From Corynespora cassiicola (Eukaryota > Ascomycota > Dothideomycetes > Pleosporales > Corynesporascaceae): a stretch of 64,000 nt of DNA. A program made the translations under genes and the position numbers. Positions 1 to 11,097 of the stretch are shown in pieces (within the stretch, counting starts at the first letter, position 1; each line of letters begins with the position of its first letter). The stretch spans positions 806,001-870,000 of the forward strand of contig JAEUWY010000008.1 in assembly GCA_022059125.1 (NCBI GenBank). Reading direction: 5' to 3'. The notes under the pieces were generated by a model that ran no database searches, was not told the origin of the DNA, and saw nothing but the letters and a program-made list of their open reading frames with translations.

Positions 1-15
1 ATACAGCTTGCTAGC

Positions 16-105
16 CGAATACGGGTAGTCAAACGAATACAGGTCGTCAGTCGAATACAGGTCGTCAGTCGAATACAGGTCGTCAGTCGAATACATGCCG
101 TTAAT
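16..105. repeat. 18-bp tandem repeat, five units
   Basis: Five consecutive 18-base units begin with cgaatac. The middle three (34-87) are identical (cgaatacaggtcgtcagt); the first and last are diverged. Bases 1-15 look like the end of a sixth unit, so the array may extend beyond the window. The period is a multiple of three and both strands are open across a unit, so it could encode six-residue repeats, but no gene model here uses it. Confidence 0.9.
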
Positions 106-116
106 CGGTTTCCATT

Positions 117-710
117 TCAAGTAGTTCGCTTCATACAGAAATGTTTCCGTTCCCTAGGGCCGTTATCATAGTGTCTCGGCCCTTTACTGTCCCTATCCAC
201 GTTCCCTGATAAACTCACTTTGATAGAGATAACAAGATCGAGACCAGCTGTTGTAAGCCAACATAAAACCTTGTTCTCTGGTATCTGGGGGTGCCCGGGC
301 ATTAAATCAGTAGCAAGTTTGTGGAAATACTGGCATGTATCGCAATTTATCCTCCTCTTGAGTTCACTTAGCAATCCTACGACCTGTGTTCGCCCCGAAA
401 CTCCGAAAAAATCGTGCGTGTCTCTTATCATAGGACCTTGAACCTGCCTATAAGCATATGAGTTTAGGCAATCCGCCGTATTAAGGCACCGCGCATACCA
501 ACTCGACGTATCAAAATCTTCTCTTTCACCTATTAGTTCGTAAAGTGTCTCTAGGGTGCACAGACTGCGATGATACCTGGTATGGCGCCAGCAAGTATGT
601 GATCTTATCCACTGGAATACTGGGGCGCGTTGGAGTTCATGGGTAGGTGGAGACTGTGCGGCCATTTGAACGAGCAGAGCCCATGGGCTCAAGGATGTAG
701 TGCCAGACAC
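117..710 (-). CDS. uncertain hypothetical protein or exon
   Basis: An open frame of about 197 codons lies on the minus strand. Its central part, roughly residues 50-150, has a balanced composition like a real protein, with a helical stretch (TLYELIGERED) and several cysteines and tryptophans. The ends are less convincing. I recognise no family. A possible splice donor (AAG followed by GTTTTATG) follows the region encoding IPENK, so the true exon may end there and the gene may continue beyond the window start. It could equally be a decayed exon or a chance frame. No neighbouring feature supports a function. Confidence 0.3.
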   Translation of the reverse strand: MSGTTSLSPWALLVQMAAQSPPTHELQRAPVFQWIRSHTCWRHTRYHRSLCTLETLYELIGEREDFDTSSWYARCLNTADCLNSYAYRQVQGPMIRDTHDFFGVSGRTQVVGLLSELKRRINCDTCQYFHKLATDLMPGHPQIPENKVLCWLTTAGLDLVISIKVSLSGNVDRDSKGPRHYDNGPRERKHFCMKRTT

Positions 711-1614
711 ACAGGTGTACAGGCCATGCAGCTACACTCTGAGGGCATTACCAAGCCATTTATATCATCTTGCTGCGTGGCAGAGCGGGGCAATTGGGGG
801 CCATGTGCATGGCTGGGCGAAATCTTGGCCGGGTGAGATGAGCCAACGGTAGATGATGCACTGCGCCTTTCCAATCGCATCGCCATCCCTCGGCCTGGAT
901 CTTGCACATGACTTAGTCAATATCACACTCAAATGCTTGATTCCAAAGAATTGACCACTTCGTAACAGAGCCACACCCTACAACGCAGTGGGCCTCTCAT
1001 GGAGAGACTGCTAACAGGGTTATTCAGACATTACGTCTACCAAACAAAATGCACGTCCATCTCCAATTTCCGCTGGCCAGAAAAATCAATATCGACAACG
1101 ATCCCTCGCCTGTGAATGCCAACTTGATGGGCAGAAAAAAAAAAAAGACCAGAGATGTTGTGACCGGTGAAGTGAGATGGCGTGCCGACACCAGAAAACG
1201 CCCGCCATGATGAACAATATACACAGATGGAAATGAAAGTGTGAAGGAAATGCAACCATGCGATCGGCCGCTGTATAGCGAGATACTCACTGTTGGGGAT
1301 CATGCTGTCCAGTCCCCATGCTCAGCCCCTCCTTCCCAAAACGGCGGGCTCCTTCCTTTTTACACCCGTCGCTCCTTGCCCACTACAGTCCGCAAACATA
1401 ACTTCGTACATGTCATTTCCAAAACAACAACGAAGCGTCCAAAACGAAACCCCTCCGCCGTCGTGAATAAACGAGAGTATGGCCGTCAAAAGTTCGCAGT
1501 TCCATTTCACGCCGACGCCAAACGCAACAAGACATGTACTTTGATCTTATTCTTCTTCTCTTTCTTGTACCAACGGCAGACCAATCCCCCCTTAGCATCA
1601 ACACGCTACCTGCA
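711..1614. other. intergenic, no gene seen
   Basis: About 0.9 kb with short overlapping frames only. It contains an A-run near 1136-1147. Its right part is the downstream region of the minus-strand gene ending at 1615. I see nothing else supportable. Confidence 0.6.
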
Positions 1615-3052
1615 TCACCTCAACGTCTCCGGCGGTCTCCTGTCCACCGGCGACGCCTCAGCTGTGACCTGAATGCTCGGCACGAGCTCCAGGGCCGGAA
1701 GCTGCGGCGCGCGGGTGTTGACGGGGGACTCATAATTGGGCGGATCATCATACGCCGGAGCCGGCTCGCGGGGGATCTCGATGCTGGTGGCAGGTACCGG
1801 GGTCGCGACTCTGCTCGCTGACCGCGAGTGGGGATGCGAAAGGGACACGACCTCGAAGTCGTCACCGGGGGATCCGCCGTGCGAATGATGCGAGTCGTTA
1901 CTGCGCGTGTGCACCGCCTCGGGGAACTCAAAGTCGTCGCTCGCCCGGGACGAGACGGACAGGATGGAGGTGGCCGAGGGGGCGCGGTAGTGCGTGTTGA
2001 GCGTGTTGGAGTTGCTGAGAGCGCGGGAGCGGCCAGACACGCCTGATATCGACGCGGCCGAGTCCAGGAGGGGGCGGTGATCGCTCTCGGACGAGTTCGC
2101 ACGCAGGCGGGTGCCGTCATGGCGGGCCACGCCTAGGTCGCCGTACTGTACGCTCGAGACGCGGCGCTCGCGGTTGGCCGTCTGGTGCTCTGCGATGAGC
2201 ATCTGGGACAGCGACTCCTCGGCTGCGGCCTCTGCGTTGCGCCGGATCTCTGCAAGTGCCTCCATGTCGCCGCGCTGTCGAGCCTCGCGTCGTGCCTGTC
2301 TGCGCTCCTCGCGCAGGCGTGCTTCCTCACGTCGTGCCACACGGATCTGGTATAACGACTCCATCTCCCCTTCCCGTCGAGCTTCTTCATCGTCTGCGGT
2401 TTCAGGGAACTCGATGACAGAGTCCATACCTGCTCTTTCACCCTCGCGGCCCAAGATGCGCTCGTTCTCCCGTGCCGCGGGCGAGTATGCGGGGAGCGTC
2501 ATGACACTCCTCACCGATGTGTTCCTATCGACGCCTGCCGGGTTACTGGTGCTCTGGCGCTCTGGATCCGCAGCCCCCGACGCCGACATCTCGCGGTCGC
2601 GACTGGGTCGGGGGTTGCCATTGGCGTCGAGCTCATTGTCCTGGAGCGAGGCCGAGTATTCGTTGCGCCGGGGTCGTTTTCGCCAGTTGGAGAAGGAGAA
2701 TAACGAAGGAAGCTTGCTGTTTTGGTTGTTGCGGGTGCTGCTACCCTGGACTACGACCTTGTTGCGCAGCCTGCGGGTCGCGAGCCAGGTGACGACGAGG
2801 ATGATGAAGATGGCGACGACGATGATGGAGATCTGCCCACCCAATCAAACACGAGTTAGCGGAACCATTCTGTGTGACTCCAGACGGGAGCAGACATGTC
2901 CAGTGCATTTCGTAAATCGCAATCTGGAAAGCTGGGGTTTCTGTCGAGGGCGGGCAAACACCTACCACAATGAGCGACCTGTTCGGCCCAGATTCAGCCC
3001 TCTTCACCAGCCTGGCCCTGCTACCCCTCGCCACAAGGTTGGGGATGTGCAT
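1615..3052 (-). CDS. single-pass membrane protein with a PPxY motif
   Basis: Two exons (3052-2966 and 2832-1615) give 434 residues. The 133-base intron runs from GTAGGT to GGGCAG and is in phase. The join matters: exon 1 supplies the ATG and a short basic N-terminus (MHIPNLVARG...), and the junction falls inside a hydrophobic helix of about residues 26-46 (SLIV|ISIIVVAIFIILVV), followed by a basic stop-transfer RRLRNK. The rest is predicted cytosolic and disordered. It has an Arg/Glu-rich helical stretch around residues 160-225, Ser-rich segments, and a PPNY motif at about 393-396. PPxY motifs bind WW domains of Rsp5/Nedd4-type ubiquitin ligases, so an adaptor or sorted-cargo role is possible by inference. 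I do not recognise a named family; small Rcr-type PY membrane proteins are only a loose analogy. Confidence 0.8.
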
Positions 3053-4094
3053 TGTGCGGGCGGACACGCCGAGGGCTGTCGCTCTCTGTGCTGAGGGCCC
3101 GTCCCTGCCTCTCCAGCCGTTATGGGTGCAAGAAAACAATGAGATCACTCCCAAGCCGTGGCCCGTAAGTCGATGCTGGCAAAAGGTGGGAGTGGAGCTC
3201 AGGACAGCCGCTAAGACCCGCGGCAGACAGGCGCGTCTCCGGAGTGCTGGGAAGCTCGCGGCAACTTCGGGGGAGGGAGGTGGGATGGTGTACACGGGCG
3301 AGTATGCGCGGGAAGGGAGGGGAAGGGTCTCGACAGTCGGGCTATCGTGTCTCTCGGGAGTTGCAGAATGGGCCTGAAATTGGGGAACATCTGAAGAACG
3401 AAAAGGTCCCCAGGGCCCGGCCGGGGCTGAGATGCCCACTGCCCTTCCCACTGCGCCTTAATTACGCTTGGCGTGGCTCTCACGCATAAGCCAGGGTACA
3501 AAATCTTGGAAGCGGTGGCTGGTGCTCACGATGGGCCCATGTGCGGCGGACAGCGAGCCTCCAATCCGCGGCGACGCCGCTTACTGCGTCGCACACCACC
3601 ACCAGCGCCATCGCCAGAGAGATCTGGCGGGTTTGCGCGCGTCGGCCAGCGCTCTTCGTCACGTCAGCAGCTCAGGAGTCTGAATGCCGAACAGCCTGGA
3701 GCAGGCCCATGGAGCTTGTCTGCATGCTGCTATTTCGGGGCAGCTAGTCCTGCATCTTAGCGCTGGGCCCTGATTGGCCTTGCAGCTTGGTCGATCATGA
3801 AGTACCCAGGCCAGCCGCCGACCAGGCAGCACCGTCGGCGCAATGCATCAGAGGTTCGGGAAAAGGGTATAATTCGCGAGTAGCGGCATACTGCTACTCT
3901 TTGTACGTCATGTCTGGAAATCGGGTCGTCACTTATACTCTCCCTCCCACACAAGAGCAAAATCGTCGCTGCAGCTGCTCCAAGACTAACACTAAGCGCC
4001 CTCGCACCGGCACGAACGGACATGCCGCTGCCGCCCACGGAACAATTACCCACACGCGTTGCGGAGCAGCGCCAGAGAAATATGCACACGGAAA
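3053..4094. other. intergenic upstream region
   Basis: One kilobase between the start of the PPxY membrane-protein gene and the stop of the proline-rich protein gene; both lie on the minus strand. Several frames are open because GC is high, but none has protein-like composition or splice support. It presumably holds the promoter of the gene starting at 3052. Confidence 0.6.
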
Positions 4095-5654
4095 TTAAAA
4101 CTTCTTGTCCAGCTTCTTCAAGAATTTGCCCACGCCCTTTTCCACCTTCTCTGCCCGCCGCCCAATGTTCGAGTTGCGCTGCCCCGGTGCCGGCTCGTTG
4201 TGCACCACGCTCGCCTCCTGCTCGGTAGGCCTGTAGAGCTGTTGATGCATTGAAAAGGGATTGGAATCCGAGTTCTGCGCCGCCGTGCTTCCATACTGGA
4301 ACGAGCCATAGCCACCAGGAGGTGGAGAAGCAAGAGGCTGGTATTGTTGAGGAGCGTAGCCTGGCGAGGGCAGAGGCGACTGGCTGGGAGCCCCTGGAGA
4401 CTGCACTGCAGGAGCATATCCAGGAGAGCCAGAGTAGTTTGCGTACTGCTGTGTTGGGACGCTAGATTGACGATGCTCCTGACCGTACTGCTGTTGCGGC
4501 GGCGGTCCGGAGGGAGGAGGAGCAAAGGATGGAGGGCTTTGCGGTGGAGGCGGAACGGAGCCCGCCGTGTTCGAACGCTGCACGCCAGACGTGGGCGGGC
4601 CCGCAAACGTCTGCGCTCGTGAAGGTGGCCCAGGAATATAAGGTTGTGATGAAGTCGGCTGCGGCGAGAATGACGTCTGGAAAGGATTGCCATACTGCTG
4701 GGCGTGCTGATCGTGAGAAGGCCCGGCCAAGCCAGTTCCGTCAACGTCCGGGGGAGGCGGAGTCTTCTCGCGATGGGCAATTGGTTCTGGAGCAGCGGGC
4801 GCAGCAGGATTATATGCCATTGGCTCATATCTGGGCGGATCATCGGCGGGAGTGCTCGTGGTTGGGGCGGGCGCAGTGGGCGGGCCAGGGAAAGACTGCG
4901 GAGTGCCACCACCGAGGCTGGGGCTCCTGCTCGAATGCGAAATGGCTGCTCTCTCCAACTTCGCAACCACCGGATTCATGGCGTCGTTTCTGTGTTCCGA
5001 GTGCGTCGGCGCAGCCTGGGGGTTTGCCGTGATCTGCAGCTGGTGTGGCTGGAGCACTCTCCGCAGACAGTCCAGGAACATGGTCGCATCATCTTGGGTC
5101 CAAAAGTACAGGTCCACCGTATGCAGCCTGTACATGTACTTGCCATTGTTCTGCGGATCTGGCGTGGGGAGATGCCACTGGCTCATGTCCTGCTGAGGGC
5201 TGGCCGCCGCGCTTCCCCCACTACTGCGGAAGCTGTCGACGGTCAGGGTGAACAGGCACGGGTGCTTGTACGTTTGCTCGACCTTGACGGTGTCCAAGTC
5301 TACAGAGAAGCCAAGGTCAGCTCAGCTCAGCCTGGCATGCACAAGCCTAGCGACAGGGCGAGTGGATAGGCCCTTGCGGGGGAGGACTTACGGCCTGCGA
5401 AGGCATCTTGGTCTGAAGTCCCCGCATGGTTCGCTATCTCTATGCGGCCCTTTTGCTGCATGGGGTTGTGGTAGAGGTAGACATAGGAGCCTTTATCGAA
5501 GCGGTGGTGCGGGGGCTTGTACGTCGGCGGCGAGAAGTAGTAGTGGGCGTCCGCGAAGCTGGCAGTATAGAGTCAGCGCGTGTCTGGCGTGGCATGAGCT
5601 TTGAACGAGCACTCACAGGGTCGTGAGCGACACCTCGCCCTGCTGTGGAGGCAT
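4095..5654 (-). CDS. conserved-looking fungal protein, folded N-terminus with proline-rich tail
   Basis: Three exons (5654-5617, 5558-5392 and 5299-4095) give 469 residues. The introns are 58 and 92 bases with GTGAGT and GTAAGT donors and CAG and TAG acceptors, all in phase. Residues 1-165 are ordered-looking, rich in aromatics and alternating hydrophobics (FADAHYYFSPP, SYVYLYHN, CLFTLTVDSF, VDLYFWTQDDATMFL), compatible with a PH-like or similar beta-rich domain. Residues of about 165-440 are low-complexity Pro/Gln/Ser/Gly, typical of disordered scaffolds. The C-terminus is a lysine-rich amphipathic segment (EKGVGKFLKKLDKKF). I cannot name the family. The start is the first ATG before the in-phase first donor. 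A membrane or cytoskeleton scaffold role is only inference. Confidence 0.8.
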
Positions 5655-6290
5655 GCTGTCTATCAATGGAGGAGAAGGGGATAACACAGTGAGCCCGCTC
5701 TTCGCAGCTCAGAAACGCGGGGCAAGCCAGCTCTCTATATATAACGCAGAGTCGGACGGCTCGACAGGCGAGTGGAGAAGAGACCCCCTGTGGGACAGAT
5801 GACAGACGACGCGGCCGAGTATTTATATAGAAACGCAGTCGGGCCAGCAGCAAGCTCTCCTGTGAGGGCTTCTATTTCAGTCCCTCGAAGCGCCGCCCGC
5901 TCTGGTCATGTTGCGCGGCGCCAATGGGCCAACCCCAAGCCAGGCCAGACGGAGCCAACCGTGCGCGGATCCCAGCAGCAGCGGCGGACCTCCGAGCCAA
6001 TCTGGTCCCGGCCGGCCAAAATTTCAACCTTACCTATCCATCCACATCCATCGAGCAACCACCCATCCCATCCATCAACCCACCGGCTCCGCGACCCTCT
6101 GCGCGCACACCGCATCCATCGTCGCGCACCCCGCCCGCCCCGCTTCGCGCCAATTGACCCTGTCCTTGGACCGCGACCCATCGCGAACCCCGTGCAGGCC
6201 CCTCGAGGGCAGCAGACCGCCGGTCTCTCCCACCCATACATATACCACATACACATATACACACACACGCATTGACACGCACACGCCGCC
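5655..6290. other. divergent promoter region
   Basis: 636 bases separate the minus-strand proline-rich protein gene from the plus-strand uS8m gene, so the interval must carry both promoters. It includes TATA-like stretches near 5736 and 5820, CCATC-rich sequence near 6040-6080, and a CA/TA-rich stretch of about 6238-6285 just before the uS8m ATG. Confidence 0.6.
5736..5743 (-). promoter_or_regulatory. TATA-like box
   Basis: TATATATA lies about 80 bases upstream of the ATG at 5654, a plausible core-promoter position for the three-exon proline-rich protein gene. The support is position and sequence only. Confidence 0.3.
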
Positions 6291-6890
6291 ATGTCTCTCG
6301 TCAACCTCGCCCACGTGTGTTCGCACCTGCAAAACGCCTCCAAGGCGCGCCTCGGCCTGACCTCGATCCCCGTCTCGAAGCTCCACGTCCGGCTCATGCT
6401 AGGCCTGCAAAAAGAAGGCTTCCTCTCCTCCGTGACCCTCGGTGGCACCACCCCACCCAAGCCCTTCCTCCTGCAAGCGCAGTCCGACCCCGCCGAGCTC
6501 GAGAAGATGGCCTTTAAGCTCTCGCGCGAGCCCTGGGCCGCCTACCCCTCGGCCGACGGCGCCTTCGACACCGCCGTCCTGGGCTCCGAGCACGAGCACG
6601 AGGTCCACGTTCCAGAGAACCCAGCCAAGCGGCGCCTCTGGCTGGGCCTCAAGTACTGGAACAACGAGCCCGTGCTCAAGAACATGAAGCTCGTGTCCAA
6701 GCCTACGCGCAGGATACACCTCACGAGCGAGGACCTGGCAAAGATTACGCGCACGCGCGAGAGTAGCTACGTCAAGGGCCTGACGCACACGGGCGAGTGC
6801 ATGTTCTTGACCACGGATAGGGGCATCCTGGAGGCGAGGGAGTGTGTTGAGAGGAGGGTTGGCGGTATGGCGCTGTGTAGGGTGTACTGA
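6291..6890 (+). CDS. MRPS8: mitochondrial small-subunit ribosomal protein uS8m
   Basis: An intronless 199-residue frame starts at the first ATG after a CA-rich leader. The N-terminal part (LAHVCSHLQNASKARL...) and the C-terminal region (RRIHLTSEDLAKI, then TTDRGILEARE) match the layout of the S8 family, which binds the central domain of the small-subunit rRNA and nucleates platform assembly. The fungal mitochondrial form carries inserted and linker segments, here around residues 80-140, making it longer than bacterial S8 (about 130 residues). It is expected in the mitochondrial matrix. No long presequence is evident; the N-terminus itself probably serves for import, as in other fungal uS8m proteins. 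Family assignment rests on recognisable motifs and overall architecture. Confidence 0.88.
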   Translation: MSLVNLAHVCSHLQNASKARLGLTSIPVSKLHVRLMLGLQKEGFLSSVTLGGTTPPKPFLLQAQSDPAELEKMAFKLSREPWAAYPSADGAFDTAVLGSEHEHEVHVPENPAKRRLWLGLKYWNNEPVLKNMKLVSKPTRRIHLTSEDLAKITRTRESSYVKGLTHTGECMFLTTDRGILEARECVERRVGGMALCRVY

Positions 6891-8160
6891 GCGGGGGCGC
6901 TGCGTTGGCTCGCTCGCACACTCGGCGGCAGCAGGGCTTGTTGTGTGTCTTGCCGCCCGCGTCCTTGATTCGGCAGCGCGGGGGTTGGAGGTACTTGTTC
7001 GCCCCGAGTATCATTCTCTTCGGGACTGTATCATCATCGCCTTTTTTGGAGGATAGGAGGAGAGCTTTGCTGTTAGACATTGCATGTCATGGCCTGCGTG
7101 GCTGCGGCGCCGATGGGGAGGACGGTTCCCAAATCTACTCTCCCGTCTTTGTACGAATACCGGTGGAGCAAAGGAAGGAGAAAAAGGGCGCCCATCACAG
7201 CGTACCCATGTACCCTATATTCCATGTAGAAAAACCATGTACGAGCCCCCCATCCATCACATAATGGCGGAGGGGTGGCTCTAGTAGAACTTCACAAACC
7301 GCGTCTCATACAATACCACACCACCTCATACTCCATCGACCATGACACGATTACCATATGACAACGATTCGAGCAAAAAGGCAAAAACTTTTTTTTCATT
7401 TCCAATTTCTGGTCTCGACGGATCCAAACGACCTAGCAGTGTACAAAGCGTCCAATACGTACCGTAACCCTCCCCAATGCGAGCGGAACAAGAAGAAGCA
7501 TAGGCCGTTGCGAATCCCAGCGGTTATCCCCGGCAGCCTAGAGGCCAGCACCTCGCAGCACAGGAAGACGGAACGGGGAGGGCGCAGATCCAACAATGCA
7601 CACGCACCTGCGCCTACCTACACCTGCATCTGTACCCACCGGCAGCGAGGACAGCGCGCGCGCGCGAGGGGGGGAGTGAGGGGCGTGAGACATCCAACAC
7701 GTAAGAGACACCCCGTCCCCTCCCCACATGGACAGAAAAAAAAAGGGCAAAAAGTAAAAGGCAAAGAAAAGAACAAAAAAAATGGAGGGATGCGATCCAA
7801 CTTTTCCTGTACTACCATCCATCCATCCATCCATCCATCCATCCATTTGACAATCCCAAAATCCCTTAGTCCCAACCAGAGCTCCCGAAAAAACCAAGCT
7901 AATCGTAGAGTCGGATGAGGAAGAACCACATAAGGGTATCGAGCGATAATACATTAGTCGAAAGAAGAGAAATGAAGAAAGAAAAAACACCAACATAATC
8001 CCCGCTCTTCCTTTCTCCTTTTCATGCTCATTAGTACCACCCCTTCCCTCCCCTCCTGTCCGCGACCCGCCCCCTTCATCCCGACATCAAGGTTCATATT
8101 CTCACATTAAACCGTTTACTGTAGCTACGGTTACGGTTACGGCCACGACCACGGCTACGG
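6891..8160. other. convergent 3' region, no gene
   Basis: 1.27 kb between the convergent uS8m and DUF8004-like genes. It contains a T-rich stretch near 7388, A-rich runs near 7737-7785, a CCAT microsatellite, and an imperfect ggttac/ggctac hexamer run (about 8122-8163) that reaches the stop codon of the downstream gene. I see no coding frame. Confidence 0.65.
7815..7846. repeat. CCAT microsatellite, 8 units
   Basis: Eight uninterrupted CCAT tetranucleotides lie in the intergenic region between convergent genes. The array is likely length-polymorphic. Confidence 0.95.
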
Positions 8161-11097
8161 CTACTGCGCCCATCCGCGCCGTTCATCGGGGAAATACCCC
8201 CTTCCCCCGTACCCCTGCGGCGGCACGGGAAACGTACCAGGACTCATATAGTCCTGCGACGTCATGGCAGCATGCTCGTCAGGTCTCGCAGGATACGCCT
8301 GCGAGAGAGTCGGGCTGCGCAGCGGATTACGCGCAGGCACCGAGGGGCGCCTCTGCTGCTGAGTAAAGTCGCTCTCGGTGAGGCGGTACGAGTCGTCGGT
8401 ACGTTTTCTGCCAAACTCGCCGCGCATGACCTTCTCCGTCTCGATGCGACGTTCGAATTGCTGGCGCATGCGCACTTCGTTGGCTTCGATGCCCATGGTT
8501 TCGATCTTCTCGCTGATGCGTTGGATGTCTTCGTTGAGCATGGTTGCGCCTTCTAGCCGCTGGGACTCTTCGGCTGTCAGGGTGTCTGCGCCTTCGAGCT
8601 CCCCACCCACAAGCATGCTGTTGCCTTCAAGCTCAATGGGCTGGCCCGGGATGGGTGTGGGGTCCCACGAGCGCTGCCAGCACCAACTGCGTTGTTGGCT
8701 GGACTCTAGCCTTTCGACCTGCCCTGCTGTGAACCAATCGGGACAGCGTCTGAGATCAGTGCACAAGAAGTAGCGGACGTTGTCTGTATACTTGAGAGAT
8801 TGTACGTCGACCGAAAGCGTCGAAAGCACTTGGAGGGCAGAATAGATGAGAAGCCAACGGCCTAGTCTTGCCTCGCGAGGCGTAGACTTTGAAAGGTCAG
8901 CAGCCAACTCGAAGCGCTCGTATTGGTCAATAAGTGTGCTTCCTGTAAGCGTGTTAGAACCTTTGACAAATACAGGGAGGAATAAGGCAATTTGCTGCCT
9001 ACCGTTAAGGGAATTTTCCATCTTGTCGATGTTGGTGGCATCGCTAAAGACAATAGAGAGCTGCAAGTGCGCTTTGGCGTCCTTTGTAGTGTCGGTCTTG
9101 TTCTTCTTAAGTCCGCTGAAGAAGGACTTTTTGGGAGCAGCTTTGGCGACCTGCGGAATCTCCCTCGGCAGCAATGGGTACGGATGTGGGATATGCTGAT
9201 AGCTATGTCGGTTGTCAAACGATACCAGCATATCCGTCAGGCTGAGATCGGGAAAATCAGCTTTGAAATCCTCCGTTTTTCGGTGAACCATCTCCCATTT
9301 CTTGCCAGGCTTTTCCTCTCTAGAATCCCACACAACATCTCGGTTGACGAGATAGTCATAAAGTGCGCCAAAGTCCTCTTGCAAAGCCAGAACCACTTTT
9401 CGATTAAGCCAGCTCTTTCCCTGTTGGGGTGGCCAGTTGCCGTAAATTTTTGTATAGTAGTTGACCAGGAAAGTTCGAAAGGCCTGATAGCTCTGGTATA
9501 TAGGGCTTGTCGCGGCCTTTGGCGACTCTTCCCACAGCTCGCCAAACTCGAAGGTCGCGAGTTTCTCCTCTGCCTCCATCACTTTGAGCTGCAGAGACTT
9601 GGAAGCAATCCCTAGGTTTCGGCGCGTACCGATAGAAAGTCGCTTGAAATCAGCGAGCTCCTCAACCTGTGGGGACATGACACCCGCAAGGTGGACAAAA
9701 CTTTCCAGATAGCCTTGTCGCCATCTGATATTGTCCCGCTCAGCCCACGACAATAGGCTCAGGGCAATCTTGATGCTAGCTCGAGGGTCATCCAGTTTGT
9801 GCTTTTCAAGATATGACGTGATCATGTTCACACTGCGCTCGCGAGGCGAAAGGCTGCCGTGATCCAGATCGTACATGACCTCGATTTCAGGTTGAAGAGT
9901 GTTGAGCATTTCAAACAACTCGGCACCGACGATGGGTTTGTTGTGCAACATTGCCAAGAAGTTGCGGATAGCGACGTGGTGTAGTCTCTGCTCACGAAAG
10001 GTGCGAAGGTTCGCTGGTGCAGTGAACCATAATTCATGAGTCGGTGCTTGTGAAACAGCCTGTTGGAAGGACGGAGGAGACTGTTCGCCGATAGAACCGT
10101 CTTCAGCGTAGTATTGCGCTCTGGAGTCTGACCTACTCGATAGCACACCAGAGTAGGCCTGGTCAATATTCCAGGACGGCGGCGACCTTCCGCCAGGAGA
10201 CGTCGGAGACAACATTCTGCGCTGACCTGGCACAAGACCCTGGGCATGAGTGGACGACTCGGGACTGCCGGGTAGGGTCCAATCATCTTCGTTGTCGTCG
10301 ATGCGCCCATAGAGCAGTGCATTACTCAACCAAGTCGAGCCTGAATTCTCCAGCACTTCCAAACTTGCGCGAATCTGGTGCTCTGGGCGGTCTTCGTTGG
10401 ACTGTTCTTCCTTGAAGAAGATGAGAACATTGCCATTTTGCATGAATTCATCCTGATATTGTCAACAGAGATCAACAAAAGTTCCACGAATAAGACGTAC
10501 GAACTCAAACCCGAGATAAGACCGCTTTACGGGGTCGCCGCCCTCCCAAACGCTGAAATTGGCCCAGCTCTTGGAGTCGTTGGACGTGTTAGATAGGTTT
10601 GACTCTAAGCGGAACAAAGGTGGCGGCGGCGAATTTACGACGCTCTTCTTTATAGGCACACCTCCGCCCCTGCCTCGCGGAGCCTTGGTATCCTTGCCTC
10701 CCTTGCTTTGATACTTTGTCTTATCCTTTCCCTTGGAAGATGTGTCAGAAATGGAGGCGGAGCCGCTCATGGAGGTCTTTGGCCTGTGCACGGGAATTGC
10801 TTTGTATTCTGAGGAGTCGTGCGAGTTGATTGTGTTCAAACGTTGCCTCGTTCGGCTACCGCCATTCGTCGAACTGCTGCGCGAGGTCGCGCGACTAGCA
10901 TCGCTAGAAATGGTGATCGTCCGTGAAGGCAAGCTGGTGTCTCTCGAGCCCAAGCCGGGGGTGGGGCGCCATTCTGCAAAAGCATCGTGCGGTGTACGAA
11001 CCGATTCGATGGCCTTTCCCTTGTCGGCCGACTTCTTTTCTTTTTTCTCGATATCCTTCTGGGCGACCTTGCGACTTCTGGCACCTCTGGCAGACAT
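8161..11097 (-). CDS. large conserved fungal protein, DUF8004-like
   Basis: Two exons (11097-10501 and 10452-8161) give 962 residues. The 49-base intron (GTACGT to TATCAG) joins in phase as ...LGFEF|DEFMQNG. Residues 1-175 are disordered and basic/Ser-rich. Then follows a folded segment (FSVWEGG, FMQNGNVLIFFKEE) and a long helical domain of about residues 330-790 with patches such as ELWFTAPANLRTFREQRLH and IEVMYDLDHG. The C-terminal 150 residues are charged coiled-coil-like and then disordered. This resembles a widespread filamentous-fungal family that I recall as DUF8004; the label is from memory and was not searched. The function is unknown. No catalytic motif, signal peptide or membrane segment is visible. 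The start is the only ATG in the first exon. Confidence 0.8.

Noticed and set aside
2111..3094. 327-codon plus-strand frame
   Set aside because: It lies antisense to the PPxY membrane-protein gene, is rich in Ser and Arg, and has no motif; it mirrors the coding strand.
8122..8163. Telomere-like hexamer array
   Set aside because: The ggttac/ggctac units are imperfect, short and not the TTAGGG type used by most ascomycetes.
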